Positions 24,404 through 36,029 of a stretch of 64,000 nt of DNA are shown piece by piece; the stretch's first letter is position 1; each line of letters starts with the position of its first letter. This DNA comes from Lamellibrachia columna (Eukaryota; Annelida; Polychaeta; Sabellida; Siboglinidae): assembly GCA_963662155.1 (NCBI GenBank), contig OY759266.1, positions 90,001-154,000 of the forward strand. The letters are read 5' to 3'. The notes beneath the pieces are model-generated. The model was not told the origin of the DNA and made no database searches. It saw nothing but the letters and a program-made list of their open reading frames with translations. The translations under genes were made by a program, and so were the position numbers.

Positions 24404-24573
24404 CCAGTTATGTAATAATCGATCGGTAATGTAATAATCGACCGGTAATGTAATAAATCGACTGGTAATGTAATAATCGACCGGTAATGTAATAAATCGA
24501 CTGGTAACGTAATAAATCGACCCGTAATGTAATAATCGACCGGTAATATAATAACTCGACCGGTAATGTAATA
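24404..24573. repeat. Left-arm 19-20 bp tandem repeat of the foldback element
   Basis: Eight to nine copies of CGGTAATGTAATAATCGAC with an occasional extra A. Its reverse complement is at 25675-25755. Confidence 0.85.
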
Positions 24574-24825
24574 AAAACGATGAAGATGAGTATGATGACG
24601 ATGCTGATGAAGATGATAAATGGTAATGATGATTAATCATGAATAGGAGGAGAAAGATGAAGATAATTAAGGGTTTATCTTAGTGATGATGATTATGAGG
24701 ATGATAATTATGACGATGATGAAGACAACTACGTCATCCTCATCATCCACATCGTCCTGCTCCTCCACCTCCTCCTCAACATCATCATGTTCACCCTTAT
24801 CATGGCTAGCCATGCTGTTTTTAGC

Positions 24826-25264
24826 CTTGGCGTCGTTCCCTTAAATAAATGTACTCTTTTGCCCACTTCAAGGGGTGTTTTCGGGGGCAATCCACCACCA
24901 TAGACCCGGCAGCAACTTATGTTTGAACAAAATACATGGCAAATTAAAAAGCTATAAGCGCCATTATTCGCGTTGCGCCATCTTACTCAAGTGAGATTGA
25001 AAATCACATATCCTACAGCTACCGAAAAAAGAGTATTGTGGCAAGATGTGTTTTTATACCACGCTGTTGACGGGTGAACCCTGTTGAGGTTACCATTTTT
25101 AAAGATCCCCCCCCTTCTTCCGTACCACTCTGTCTGACTAGGTCCCATTGTTTGTCAAAAGGTAGTTACTGCCGTGCATTACCTGGGAGGTTATATGAAC
25201 GACATTGCATTATGTCCTCCCAGAATCCAATGTTAATTATACGTTTGTGAACGTACAGTGGGTG
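24826..25264. other. Central loop of the foldback element
   Basis: Unique DNA with no open frame of note. A short internal inverted repeat GGGAGG...CCTCCC lies near 25188-25224. Confidence 0.5.
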
Positions 25265-25319
25265 TCAGCATGGCTAGTCGTTATAAGGGTGAACATGAGG
25301 ATGATGATGACGATGAGGG

Positions 25320-25360
25320 GGAGGAGCATAATGTTCATCAGTTCTTTGTCATCATCTTCG

Positions 25361-25391
<31 letters not shown>

Positions 25392-25660
25392 AACTAAGAA
25401 CGCTTAATTGTCTTTATCTTGTTCCTCATCATCATCATAACCATTTATCATCCTCATCATCACCGTCGTTATCATCATTATTATTATCATCATCATCATC
25501 ATTATCATCATCATCGTCATAATCATCATCATTAATATCGTCGTCACAAAGATGACCCCTTAATTGTCATTATCATTTTAATCTTTTATCATCCTCATCG
25601 TCCCCTGTTACAGCATCATTATTAACATCATCATCATCGTCATCATAATGATTATCATCA
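25320..25660. repeat. (ATC)n-rich low-complexity tract in the right arm
   Basis: Imperfect TCATCATCATC runs, pairing in inverted orientation with the GATGATGA tract at about 24580-24725. Confidence 0.85.
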
Positions 25661-25899
25661 TTATTTTATTATATTACTGGTCGATTTATTACATTACCGG
25701 TCGATTATTACATTACCGGTCGATTTATTACTTTACCAGTCGATTATTACATTACTGATTGTAACAGGCGTGCAAATTGACAACTCTATCAAGAACATCT
25801 GCTTGAGTGCGCCTTGACTTGGTCTTGACTTGGAAGTCAATTATTTGATACTTGGCTTGATTTGCCAGTTTGTGATTTGCTAACACGTACGAGAAACAA

Positions 25900-26207
25900 G
25901 ACCATGTTGTTGTGACAGGCTACAAAAACAACACGTACGCACAACGAGACCATGTTGTTGTGACAGGCTACAACAACAACACGTATACACAACGAGACCA
26001 TGTTTTTGTAACAGGCTACAATAACAACACGCACGCACAACGAGACCATGTTGTTGTGACAGGCTACAACAACAACACGTACGCACAACGAGACCACGTT
26101 GTTGTAACAGGCTACAACAACAACACGTATGCACAACGAGACCATGTTGTTGTGACAGGCTACAAAAATAACACGAACCACAACGAGACCATGTTGTTGT
26201 GACAGGC
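25900..26207. repeat. 48-bp tandem repeat, about 6 copies
   Basis: Unit with CGAGACCATGTTGTTGTGAC, AGGCTACAACAACAACACG and TACGCACAA. The right end grades into the 28-bp array. Confidence 0.9.
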
Positions 26208-28656
26208 TGCACCTTCCTACATGTTGTAACGTGACAACACCCTCCTACATGTTGTGGAGTGGCAGCATCCTCCTACATGTTGTGACGTGACAGCACCCTC
26301 CTACATGTTGTGGAGTGGCAGCACCCTCCTACATGTTGTGACGTGGCAGCACCCTCCTACATGTTGTGACGTGGTAGCGCCCTCCTACATTTTGTAACGT
26401 GGCAGCACCCTCCTACATGTTGTGACGTGACAGCACCCTCCTACATGTTGTGGAGTGGCAGCACCCTCCTACATGTTGTGACGTGGCAGCACCCTCCTAC
26501 ATGTTGTGACGTGGTAGCGCCCTCCTACATTTTGTAACGTGGCAGCACCCTCCTACATGTTGTGACGTGACAGCACCCTCCTACATGTTGTGACGTGGCA
26601 GCACCCTCCTACATGTTGTGACGTGGTAGCACCCTCCTACATGTTGTGACGTGACAGCACCCTCCTACATGTTGTGACGTGGCAGCACCCTCCTACATGT
26701 TGTGACGTGGCAACACCCTCCTACATGTTGTGACGTGGTAGCACCCTCCTACATGTTGTGGAGTGGCAGCACCCTCCTACATGTTGTGACGTGGCAACAC
26801 CCTCCTACATGTTGTGAAATGACAGCACCCTCCTACATGTTGTGACGTGGCAACACCCTCCTACATGTTGTGGGGTGGCAGCACCCTCCTACATGTTGTG
26901 ACGTGGCAGCACCCTCCTACATGTTGTGACGTGGCAGCACCCTCCTACATGTTGTGACGTGGCAGCACCCTCCTACATGTTGTGACGTGGCAGCACCCTC
27001 CTACATGTCGTGACGTTGTAGCACCCTCCAACATGTTGTGGAGTGGCAACACCCTCCTACATGTTGTGACGTGGCAGCACCCTCCTACATGTTGTGGCGT
27101 GGCAGCACCCTCCTACATGTTGTGACGTGACAGCACCCTCCTACATGTTGTGGCGTGGCAGCACTCTCCTACATGTTGTGACGTGGCATCACCCTCCTAC
27201 ATGTTGTGGCGTGGCAGCACCCTCCTACATGTTGTGACGTGACAGCACCCTCCTACATGTTGTGGAGTGGCAACACCCTCCTACACGTTGTGACGTGGCA
27301 ACACCCTCCTACATGTTGTGACGTGACAGCACCCTCCTACATGTTGTGGAGTGGCAGCACCCTCCTACATGTTGTGACGTGGCAGCACCCTCCTACATGT
27401 TGTGACGTGACAGCACCCTCCTACATGTTGTGACGTGGCAGCACCCTCCTACATGTTGTGGAGTGGCAACACCCTCCTACATATTGTGACGTGACAGCAC
27501 CCTCCTACATGTTGTGACGTGACAGCACCCTCCTACATGTTGTGACGTGGCAGCACCCTCCTACATGTTGTGGCGTGGCAGCACCCTCCTAAATGTTGTG
27601 GAGTGGCAACACCCTCCTACATGTAGTGACGTGGCAGCACCCTCCTACATGTTGTGGCGTGGCAGCACCCTCCTACATGTTGTGACGTGACAGCACCCTC
27701 CTACATGTTGTGGAGTGGCAACACCCTCCTACATGTTGTGACGTGGCAACACCCTCCTACATGTTGTGACGTAACAGCACCCTCCTACATGTTGTGGCGT
27801 GGCAGCACCCTCCTACATGTTGTGACGTGACAGCACCCTCCTACATGTTGTGACGTGGCATCACCCTCCTACATGTTGTGGCGTGGCAGCACCCTCCTAC
27901 ATGTTGTGACGTGACAGCACCCTCCTACATGTTGTGGAGTGGCAACACCCTCCTACATGTTGTGACGTGGCAACACCCTCCTACATGTTGTGACGCAACA
28001 GCACCCTCCTACATGTTGTGGAGTGGCAGCACCCTCCTACATGTTGTGACGTGGCAGCACCCTCCTACATGTTGTGGAGTGGCAACACCCTCCTACATGT
28101 TGTGACGTGACAGCACCCTCCTACATGTTGTGGAGTGGCAGCACCCTCCTACATGTTGTGACGTGGCAGCACCCTCCTACATGTTGTGATGTGGCAGCAC
28201 CCTCCTACATGTTGTGACGTGGCAGCACCCTCCTACATGTTGTGGAGTGGCATCACCCTCCTACATGTTGTGACGTGGCAGCACCCTCCTACATGTTGTG
28301 ACGTGGCAGCACCCTCCTACATGTTGTGACGTGGCAGCACCCTCCTACATGTTGTATCGTGGCAGCACCCTCCTACATGTTGTGGAGTGGCAGCACCCTC
28401 CTACATGTTGTGACGTGGCAGCACCCTCCTACATGTTGTGGAGTGGCAGCACCCTCCTACATGTTGTGACGTGGCAGCACCCTCCTACATGTTGTGACGT
28501 GACAGCACCCTCCTACATGTTGTGATGTGACAGCACCCTCCTACATGTTGTGACGTGGCAGCACCCTCCTACATGTTGTGACGTGGCAGCACCCTCCTAC
28601 ATTTTGTGACGTGGCAGCACCCTCCTACATGTTGTGACGTGGCAGCACCCTCCTAC
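26208..28656. repeat. 28-bp minisatellite, about 87 copies
   Basis: Unit CACCCTCCTACATGTTGTG plus ACGTGGCAG. Variants ACGTGACAG, GAGTGGCAG and GCGTGGCAG intermix. Most copies carry TGACGTGG or TGACGTGA. Confidence 0.96.
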
Positions 28657-28912
28657 GTGTGGGTTGGGTCAATGCTGATCATGGACGTCACCTCCATCCT
28701 CTCGCCGATCACATGAAAAAGTTAGTCAATTTTACCAAGGAAGAAAATCGTGATTTTTCAGCAATTTTATTTTCATTTCAGATAATGCTTGAACAAGCAT
28801 TAACACATTTAAGAGTTTGTCTGGTTATTTCACAAAACAACTACATACAAAAGTTGCACAAACAAGCTTGCATGTTGCATTGGATACTATGTAGGTTTTT
28901 TTTTTGCAAACA
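28657..28912. other. Unique spacer
   Basis: AT-rich DNA between two arrays; nothing recognised. Confidence 0.4.
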
Positions 28913-29960
28913 CAGGCGTCGTCGTGACCGCCTACACAGGCGTAAAAGTGATCGCTCACACAGACGTCGTCGTGACTGCCTACACAGGCGTCGTCGTGAC
29001 TGCTCACAAAGGCGTCGTCGTGACCGCTCACAAAGGCGTCGTCGTGACCGCTCACACAGGCATCATAGTGACCGCTCACACAGACGTCGTCGTGACAGCC
29101 TACACAGGCGTCGTCGTGACCGCTCACACAGGCATCAAAATGACCGCTCACACAGACGTCGTCGTGACCGCCTACACAGGCGTTAAAGTGACCGCTCACA
29201 AAGGCGTCGTCGTGACCGCCTACACAGGCGTCAAAATGACCGCTCACACAGGCGTCAAAGTGACCGCTCACAGACTTCGTCATGACCGCCCACACAGGAG
29301 TCGTCGTGACCGCTCACACAGACTTCGTCATGACCGCCCACACAGGAGTCGTCGTGACCGCCTACACAGGCATCAAAGTGACCGCCCACACAGGCATCAA
29401 AGTGACCACTCACAAAGGCGTCGTCGTGACTGCCTACACAGGCGTCAAAGTGACCGCTCACAAAGGCGTCAAAGTGACCGCCTGCACAGGCGTTAGAGTG
29501 ACCGCTCACAAAGGCGTCGTCGTGACCGCCTACATAGACGGCAAAGTGACCGCTCACACAGGCATCAAAGTGACCGCTCACACAGACGTCGTCGTGACTG
29601 CCTACACAGGCGTCAAAGTGACCGCTCACAAAGGCGTCAAAGTGACCGCCTACACAGGCGTTAGAGTGACCGCTCACAAAGGCGTCGTCGTGACCGCCTA
29701 CATAGACGGCAAAGTGACCGCTCACACAGGCATCAAAGTGACCGCTCACACAGACGTCGTCGTGACTGCCTACACAGGCGTCAAAGTGACCGCTCACAAA
29801 GGCGTCAAAGTGACCGCCTACACAGGCGTTAGAGTGACCGCTCACAAAGGCGTCGTCGTGACCGCCTACATAGACGGCAAAGTGACCGCTCACAGACGTC
29901 GTTGTGACACAGGCGTCAAAGTGATCGCTCACAAAGGCGTCATCGTGACGGCCTCACAGG
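28913..29960. repeat. 24-bp minisatellite with a 168-bp higher-order unit
   Basis: Unit GTCGTGACCGCCTACACAGG plus CGTC, about 43 copies. In the right half a block of seven units recurs every 168 bp; TACATAGACGGCAAAG marks positions about 29531, 29699 and 29867. Frames are open on both strands because 24 is divisible by 3. Confidence 0.93.
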
Positions 29961-30701
29961 CGACACACTGCGCTGCATATGAGTAGTGTTTACGCACCTA
30001 TTTAGTACTCATTGGTTTGTTTGCAGAGAGCAAAGTTCTTTGAAGGACACCTAACAAATGGTGACTCACGAATTTATTACGTTTCCGTAAAACAATATAA
30101 CAGAGTGCGTGCTTGAGGGCGTTCGTGCGTGCGTGCGTGCGTGCGTTCGTGCATGCGTGCGTGCTTGCGTGAGTGCGTATCGTCACCGATGCTTCGATGC
30201 TCTGTTAACCTGTATCAAAGTAGTTAAGCAGATAGTTGGGTCATGATGCAGGTTGGCGATGCTAGTCGATGCCAGCTACTCTAAATCTTTGAAGGCAATA
30301 CTTGGTCCTACCATATTTGCGAACATTAAAGTAAAATATCAATGTGTTGTTGGTGGCCTATCGACCCACACACATGTTGTAAATACCAGACAATATCAAA
30401 GCGAACCCCCCACACACGCCGTCACTGGCGACAGCGGTCAGTGCAATCCGATTACCGCGTAGGCCCGTGCAAACACCCAGTGTTTGGCCATCATAAATTG
30501 ACCGGGTTCGCACACACTCATTTCCTGATGTCGACTGAGTCCGTCATTCAACTGGACGACCCCAAGCAACGATACGTATGTGGCACTAGCAGATGACAGT
30601 GGCGGCCACACGATGACTGAAGCACTCGAGAGGTAAGAAAGGCGGACTTAATGTACAATATAACACATCAATCAAATATAGTTTCAGTCTTGTAGCTTGT
30701 T
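29961..30701. other. Unique region with a short GTGC-rich tract
   Basis: A (CGTG)n-like tract lies at 30110-30178. The rest is unique, with no recognised coding family. Confidence 0.45.
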
Positions 30702-31024
30702 TAACATATATGATACTGTCGGTTACCAGGTACGTTTCTTAAAGTTGGCAGCCAGTAACAGAGAGTAACATATATGATACTGTCGGTTACCAGGTACGTT
30801 TCTTAAAGTTGGCAGCCAGTAACAGAGAGTAACATATATGATACTGTCGGTTACCAGGTACGTTTCTTAAAGTTGGCAGCCAGTAACAGAGAGTAACATA
30901 TGTGATACTGTCGGTTACCAGGTACGTTTCTTAAAGTTGGCAGCCAGTAACAGAGAGTAACATATGTGATACTGTCGGTTACCAGGTACGTTTCTTAAAG
31001 TTGGCAGCCAGAAACAGAGAGTAG
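30702..31024. repeat. 64-bp tandem repeat, 5 copies, nearly identical
   Basis: Unit with ATGATACTGTCGGTTACCAG, GTACGTTTCTTAAAGTTGGC and AGCCAGTAACAGAGAGTAAC. Confidence 0.95.
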
Positions 31025-31076
31025 ATGGTAAAGACAACGGGACCCAACGCCGACCTTGTGGGATGCCAAGTTCAAC

Positions 31077-31733
31077 ATGTGTTCTCGTCGAGTTGTAGCC
31101 AACAACGTTCGCTGTCTGTGTCCTATGGCCAACAACGTTCACTGTATGTTTCCTGTAGACAGCAACTTTCATTGCCTGTGTCCTGTAGCCAACAACGTTC
31201 ACTGTGTGTGTCCTGTAGCCCAAAAAGTTCGCTGCATGTGTCCCGTTGATAACAACGTTCGTTGTACGTATCCCGTAGCCAACAACGTTCGTTGCCTGTG
31301 TCATGTGGACAACAACGTTCCCAGTCTGTATCATATACCCAGCAACGTTCGTTGTTTGTGTCCCGTAAACAACAACGTTCATGTCTGTGTCCCGTATACA
31401 TCAACGTTCGTGTCTGTGTCCTGTAGATAACAACGTTCGTTGACAGTGTTCAATGTTCACTGTATGTATCCTGTAGACAACAACGTTCACTGTATGTGTC
31501 CTGTAGACAGCAACGTTCACTGTATGTGTCCTGTAGACAGCAACGTTCACTGTATGTGTCCTGTATACAACACCGTTCATTGTATGTGTCCTGTAGACAA
31601 CAACGTTCACTGTTTGTGTCCTGTAGACAACAACGTTCAATGTATGTGCATGTAGACAACAACATTCACTGTATGTGTCCTGTAGACAACAACGTTCACT
31701 GTATGTGTCCAGTAGACAACAACTTTCACTAGG
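31077..31733. repeat. 30-bp tandem repeat, about 22 copies
   Basis: Core CTGTAGACAACAACGTTCAC plus TGTATGTGTC. The unit is divisible by 3, giving spurious frames on both strands. Confidence 0.93.
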
Positions 31734-31747
31734 ACAACTCTTTTCAA

Positions 31748-32220
31748 CTATTTAGACATCCCTGCTGAGTCTAGCATAGAGACCGCCTATTTAGACATTC
31801 CTGCTGAGTCTAGCATAGAGACCGCCTATTTAGACATCCCTGCTGAGTCTAGCATAGAGACCGCCTATTTAGACATCCCTGCTGAGTCTAGCATAGAGAC
31901 CGCCTATTTAGACATCCCTGCTGAGTCTAGCATAGAGACCGCCTATTTAGACATCCCTGCTGAGTCTAGCATAGAGACCGCCTATTTAGACATCCCTGCT
32001 GAGTCTAGCATAGAGACCGCCTATTTAGACATCCCTGCTGAGTCTAGCATAGAGACCGCCTATTTAGACATCCCTGCTGAGTCTAGCATAGAGACCGCCT
32101 ATTTAGACATCCCTGCTGAGTCTAGCATAGAGACCGCCTATTTAGACATCCCTGCTGAGTCTAGCATAGAGACCGCCTATTTAGACATCCCTGCTGAGTC
32201 TAGCGTAGAGACCGCCTATT
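31748..32220. repeat. 39-bp tandem repeat, 12 copies, almost perfect
   Basis: Unit CTATTTAGACATCCCTGCTG plus AGTCTAGCATAGAGACCGC. Only one or two base changes in the whole array. Confidence 0.97.
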
Positions 32221-32252
32221 GGTGCAAGTAAATATAACCAACAGAACCGTTC

Positions 32253-32384
32253 GCTTATTGTGGTGTGGTTTACATAATACTGGTAAACAATCACAGCCCC
32301 CAACGCCAGGTGGCGATCTTATTGTGTTGTGGTTTACATAAAACAGGTAAACAATCACAGCCCTCAACGCCAGATGGCGATCTT
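32253..32384. repeat. 65-bp direct duplication (2 copies)
   Basis: Two copies starting CTTATTGTG and containing GTAAACAATCACAGCCC and TGGCGATCTT. Confidence 0.85.
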
Positions 32385-32429
32385 GACACAGCCCGTATTG
32401 TGGACGCACGTTGTCGGAGACCCAGCTTA

Positions 32430-33090
32430 TAACAGATAGCAAGTATGCAATGAAGCCATTCGCTTATCGAGAGTCCAACAATTTTCATCTACGTGTAGCC
32501 CGCCCTCCTGAGATATCTTCCCACTTAGTGATTTCTTCCCAAAACACATTTGTTAAGAATGACCTCACTTTTAGGAATCCGTATTGAGATGAATTTAATA
32601 ATTTATGCCTAACAAGGAAGTCCACCATATGGTCTTTAATTAACCTTTCTAATAATTTGAAAATCATTAATGTTAAATTTGCTGGTCTATAATTATCTGA
32701 CTTTCTCGAACCCTTCCCTAAATAGTAAGATTTAGCCTCCTGAAATTTAGCATCTGGAACTGGTAATGAACTAATATCCTCTCTGGTAAACATTGACCGG
32801 AAGTAACCATTTAGGTCTTCCGCCATTAAAAAACCTTGTGATATTATATTTCCTGTACAGTCTTCTAGATCCGACTTTGTCTCGTAAGTTTTGTTTACTC
32901 CTGACATATCTTAAACACTTTTGCTGTAATTTTTTATGTTACATGCTAGTTTTTGCTCATAGCTTCTTTTAGATTGTCTAATTTTAGTTGTTCACTTCTT
33001 TTATAGCATTTTGCGTTTTTTTATGCTTGGACTTTCTAATTTTATTTCATAAGCCTAAATAGATTTTTCAACATATAACATAACTTCCCC
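32430..33090 (-). mobile_element. CR1-type LINE, internally deleted
   Basis: On the - strand the 3' tail (CCATTCGCTTATCGAGAG, GCCCGCCCTCCTGAGATAT) joins abruptly at about 32515 to the mid-RT (EITKWED, SQYGFLKVRSFLTN) and continues through DNYRPANLTLMIFKLLERL to the linker (AEDLNGYFRSMFTRE). All of the RT core and C-terminus is missing. Frame breaks throughout. Confidence 0.85.
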
Positions 33091-33095
33091 TCACA

Positions 33096-35006
33096 GAGAG
33101 ACTGTGAGGCAGCGAAAGTACTCATTCCTGTGTTGATGGCACTGAATTGGCTTCCAGTTCACTAGCGGGGCCTGTACTAATCACTGGTCGTCGTGTTCAC
33201 CGCCTTGCATTGCATTGCCATAGCTGGAGGATTCCTACGAGTGTGACTTTTCCAAGTCAGGGCCCAAGGACTACACACCGAGATGTCCCCTAGCCTGTGG
33301 ACTTCAGTGAATTTCAAGAGCACGTGAAGTTTTAAAGAATTTTGTTATTCGAAAAGCAAATCCAATAATGTATCAATGCATCAAAACAATAGTTTTTAAA
33401 CGAACAAAACAAATGCATATTGCTCTGTAGAGCTACAATGAAATTACATTTAATTAGGAAACAAATTGTTTGACCTTATCCCTGATTCTGCGGTGACCTA
33501 AAAATGCGCCGAGTAGTGGCCCCGATGACAAGTGAATGTTGGCGACCATTATGTGGCAGTTGTATTGATATATCGCTCAACGTCGGTCGACTCTTGGTGT
33601 TTGCAGCTAACACTCTTGTTGCAGACAATGCGACGACAATGGTGCTTACTTGTGGAGCCGGCACGTAATGGATACCACACTATTGAACTTCGAACCATTC
33701 AGGGCAGCACCTCGATATTTAGTAATATTCGGCTTTATAGAAGAGGGCTAGTCCGCCCCCGGGGCCAGTCCACCCCCGAAGCAAGTCTGCCAACCGGATT
33801 TTATTCCGTGCATTTGCAGAATTTAGTAATTTTGGTCACACGACTAAGTCACGTGATCATCAAACTACCTGCAGCGGGAAACGGGCGTCCACGAGTTGCT
33901 GGCTCGAAACTTGTGAGCTAGAAAACTGATTTGGGTGACAAAGTAAATTTTAAAAAGTTTTGTTTCAATAAAATATCAGTACATATAAGTGGCATTAGTT
34001 AGACATTTAGAGCGCTGAGTAAAACCTTTATATCAGAGTCATTGTTTGGATATTGCGTTGTTGTTGTTCTATCAAGTGTCACTGATATTTAGTTTCTCCC
34101 CACCAAATATGTCTCTGTGTTGGGGCACGTCCGCCTATGTGCCACGGGGTAAGTTCGCCCCTAGGATATCTGATGTAGAATGCTCAGGATAACTTGTGAA
34201 CATAAACCCACGAACACGCACTCTTATAAAGACTTCCAATTGTCCATTGTTGTGTTATTTTCTAGTAAAAAAGTTATGAAACCACATTTTTATTTCACCA
34301 TTTTGTAGCCGATATAGTGCCAAAACCTTGTTTTTGGTTTACATTGTTTACTTCATAGATAAAACAGAATTTGTGAGGATTTAAAGTTTCTAACATAATG
34401 TTTTTTAACATGATGTTTTTTGACATAAAAATAAGACAAAACTGAACTGTTCTTGCGAACTTGCCCCGGCCCCTGGGCGGACTTGCCGCGGCCCTTGGAC
34501 GGATTTGCCCCGACATGAGGCAATTCCGCCCATGCTTGGGTAGGTCTACTAAGAGTCAGATTTGGATATTGTCTTGACACAGTTTTACCATTTATTGATA
34601 GCAGAAATCTTGGTAAAATATTTGCGTTCAATTTAAGGCCGAAACTGATCCTCTAACTCTGCAAATACAGGCTCCAGATCTATTAGAGTGTCCAGGGGGC
34701 GGACTAGCCCCGGTCTCCCCAACAATTAACTGAAGTATTCGCTTGCGATACACACAAGTAGATTGTGTGTCTTATTTTGCGAAAAGGAGACATTTGTTTC
34801 ATAATTTTCATTGCTAAAGATTATTAAAATATGCGTGAGATTGCATACCTCTGTCGTGAGACCGTGACATTTAATGCAAAACCGTGAGTGTCACGGCTCA
34901 TGCGTAAGGGTTGACAGGTATGCTTTGCACCAACGGACATCACAGCTTCGCAGACACCCGACATACAAAACGACAAGCTTAGATCTACATAGTACAGTCT
35001 ACTGGT
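33096..35006. other. Unique region upstream of the transporter gene
   Basis: About 1.9 kb of mostly non-repetitive DNA. The only structure is a scattered GC-rich motif with GTCCGCCC or GGGCGGAC and GGGGC near 33750, 34130, 34460-34520 and 34690, in both orientations. Open frames of 73-129 codons show no recognised family. It may hold 5' non-coding exons or the promoter of the SLCO gene, which I cannot place. Confidence 0.4.
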
Positions 35007-35492
35007 AGTTTCTTAGTGGTTCATATGAAGGGCTCACCCTGGTAATGTGGTTCTTTAACAGTGTTGGCTGTTATTAGTTTCTTAGTGGTTCATATGAAGG
35101 GCTCACCCTGGTAATGTGGTTCTTTAACAATGTTGGCTGTTATTAGTTTCTTAGTGGTTCATATGAAGGGCTCACCCTGGTAATGTGGTTCTTTAACAAT
35201 GTTGGCTGTTATTAGTTTCTTAGTGGTTCATATGAAGGGCTCACCCTGGTAATGTGGTTCTTTAACAGTGTTGGCTGTTATTAGTTTCTTAGTGGTTCAT
35301 ATGAAGGGCTCACCCTGGGAATGTGGTTCTTTAACAGTGTTGGCTGTTATTAGTTTCTTAGTGGTTCATATGAATGGCTCACCCTGGTAATGTGGTTCTT
35401 TAACAGTGTTGGCTGTTATTAGTTTCTTAGTGGTTCATATGAAGGGCTCACCCTGGGAATGTGGTTCTTTAACAGTGTTGGCTCTTATTAGT
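35007..35492. repeat. 69-bp tandem repeat, 7 copies, nearly identical
   Basis: Unit with AGTTTCTTAGTGGTTCATAT, GAAGGGCTCACCCTGGTAAT and GTGGTTCTTTAACAGTGTTG. It lies just upstream of the first recognised transporter exon. Confidence 0.95.
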
Positions 35493-35685
35493 TTATTATA
35501 AAACACAATAAATAAAATGTCCGCGAATGTTTTAATTAGTGTCGTCGCGATAAAATAATTATTTCGTAGATATAATAGTTCGCAATAGCGAGAAGTAGGG
35601 TGCGCATTTCACATATCTATGTTTTATTCATGTCTACGTTTCATTCATATATAAAAATAGGACAACTCTTATTTGTTTCTCTCAG

Positions 35686-36029
35686 ATCAGCGCAGTCAAC
35701 CAATCCAGTCGACCTGGGCGACAATGGTGACCGGATGTCCGTCAGTGCGCATGACTTGGCCGGCCTGTCAGAGATGGACGCCACCACTGAACGACGGCAA
35801 AACAACAAAGTGAAACTGAGAACTCAGATGAAGACCCTCGTTAACATTAAACTATGGGTGGCGTTTATGACGTTGACTGCGACGTTTCTAGCAACAGACG
35901 CTGTTCTGCGCTACGCCGTGCTGACGACGCTGGAGAAGAGATTCGGCTTCACTTCCGTCTACAACGGCGTGCTAGTCTCTGCATACGACATGGGTCACGT
36001 GGTGGCTCTCGTTGTCCTCAGCATCGTCG
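35686..36029 (+). CDS. SLCO: SLCO exon 1 (first recognised coding exon)
   Basis: Acceptor TTTCTCTCAG ends at 35685; donor GTAAAA at 36030. The first in-frame ATG is at 35735. It encodes a charged cytoplasmic N-terminus and TM1-TM2, with TLEKRFGFTS and VSAYDMGHVV matching the conserved OATP IERRF/SxYDxG region. It ends in phase 1. As an acceptor precedes it, a 5' non-coding (or short coding) exon must lie upstream. Confidence 0.88.

Larger units (their letters stand above)
24396..25766. mobile_element. Foldback-type element with long, repeat-built terminal inverted repeats
   Basis: The 1,371-bp segment starts TGTTACAACCAGT and ends ACTGATTGTAACA, an inverted match, and is flanked by a direct 6-bp repeat GGCGTG (24390-24395 and 25767-25772), a likely target-site duplication. 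Each arm is ordered from outside in as: a 19-20 bp tandem repeat (CGGTAATGTAATAATCGAC), GATGA-rich DNA, then unique sequence including CATGTTCACCCTTAT and CTAGCCATGCTG (24780-24825), which recurs inverted at about 25265-25310. A central loop of about 440 bp has no recognised coding sequence. The structure matches foldback DNA transposons; the superfamily is not determined. Confidence 0.75.

Noticed and set aside
27206..28525. Repeated 75-codon frames in the 28-bp array
   Set aside because: Period-84 readings of the minisatellite.
33532..33921. 129-codon open frame upstream of SLCO
   Set aside because: No similarity to a family I know, no conserved motif, and it lies among scattered GC-rich repeats; too weak to call a gene.
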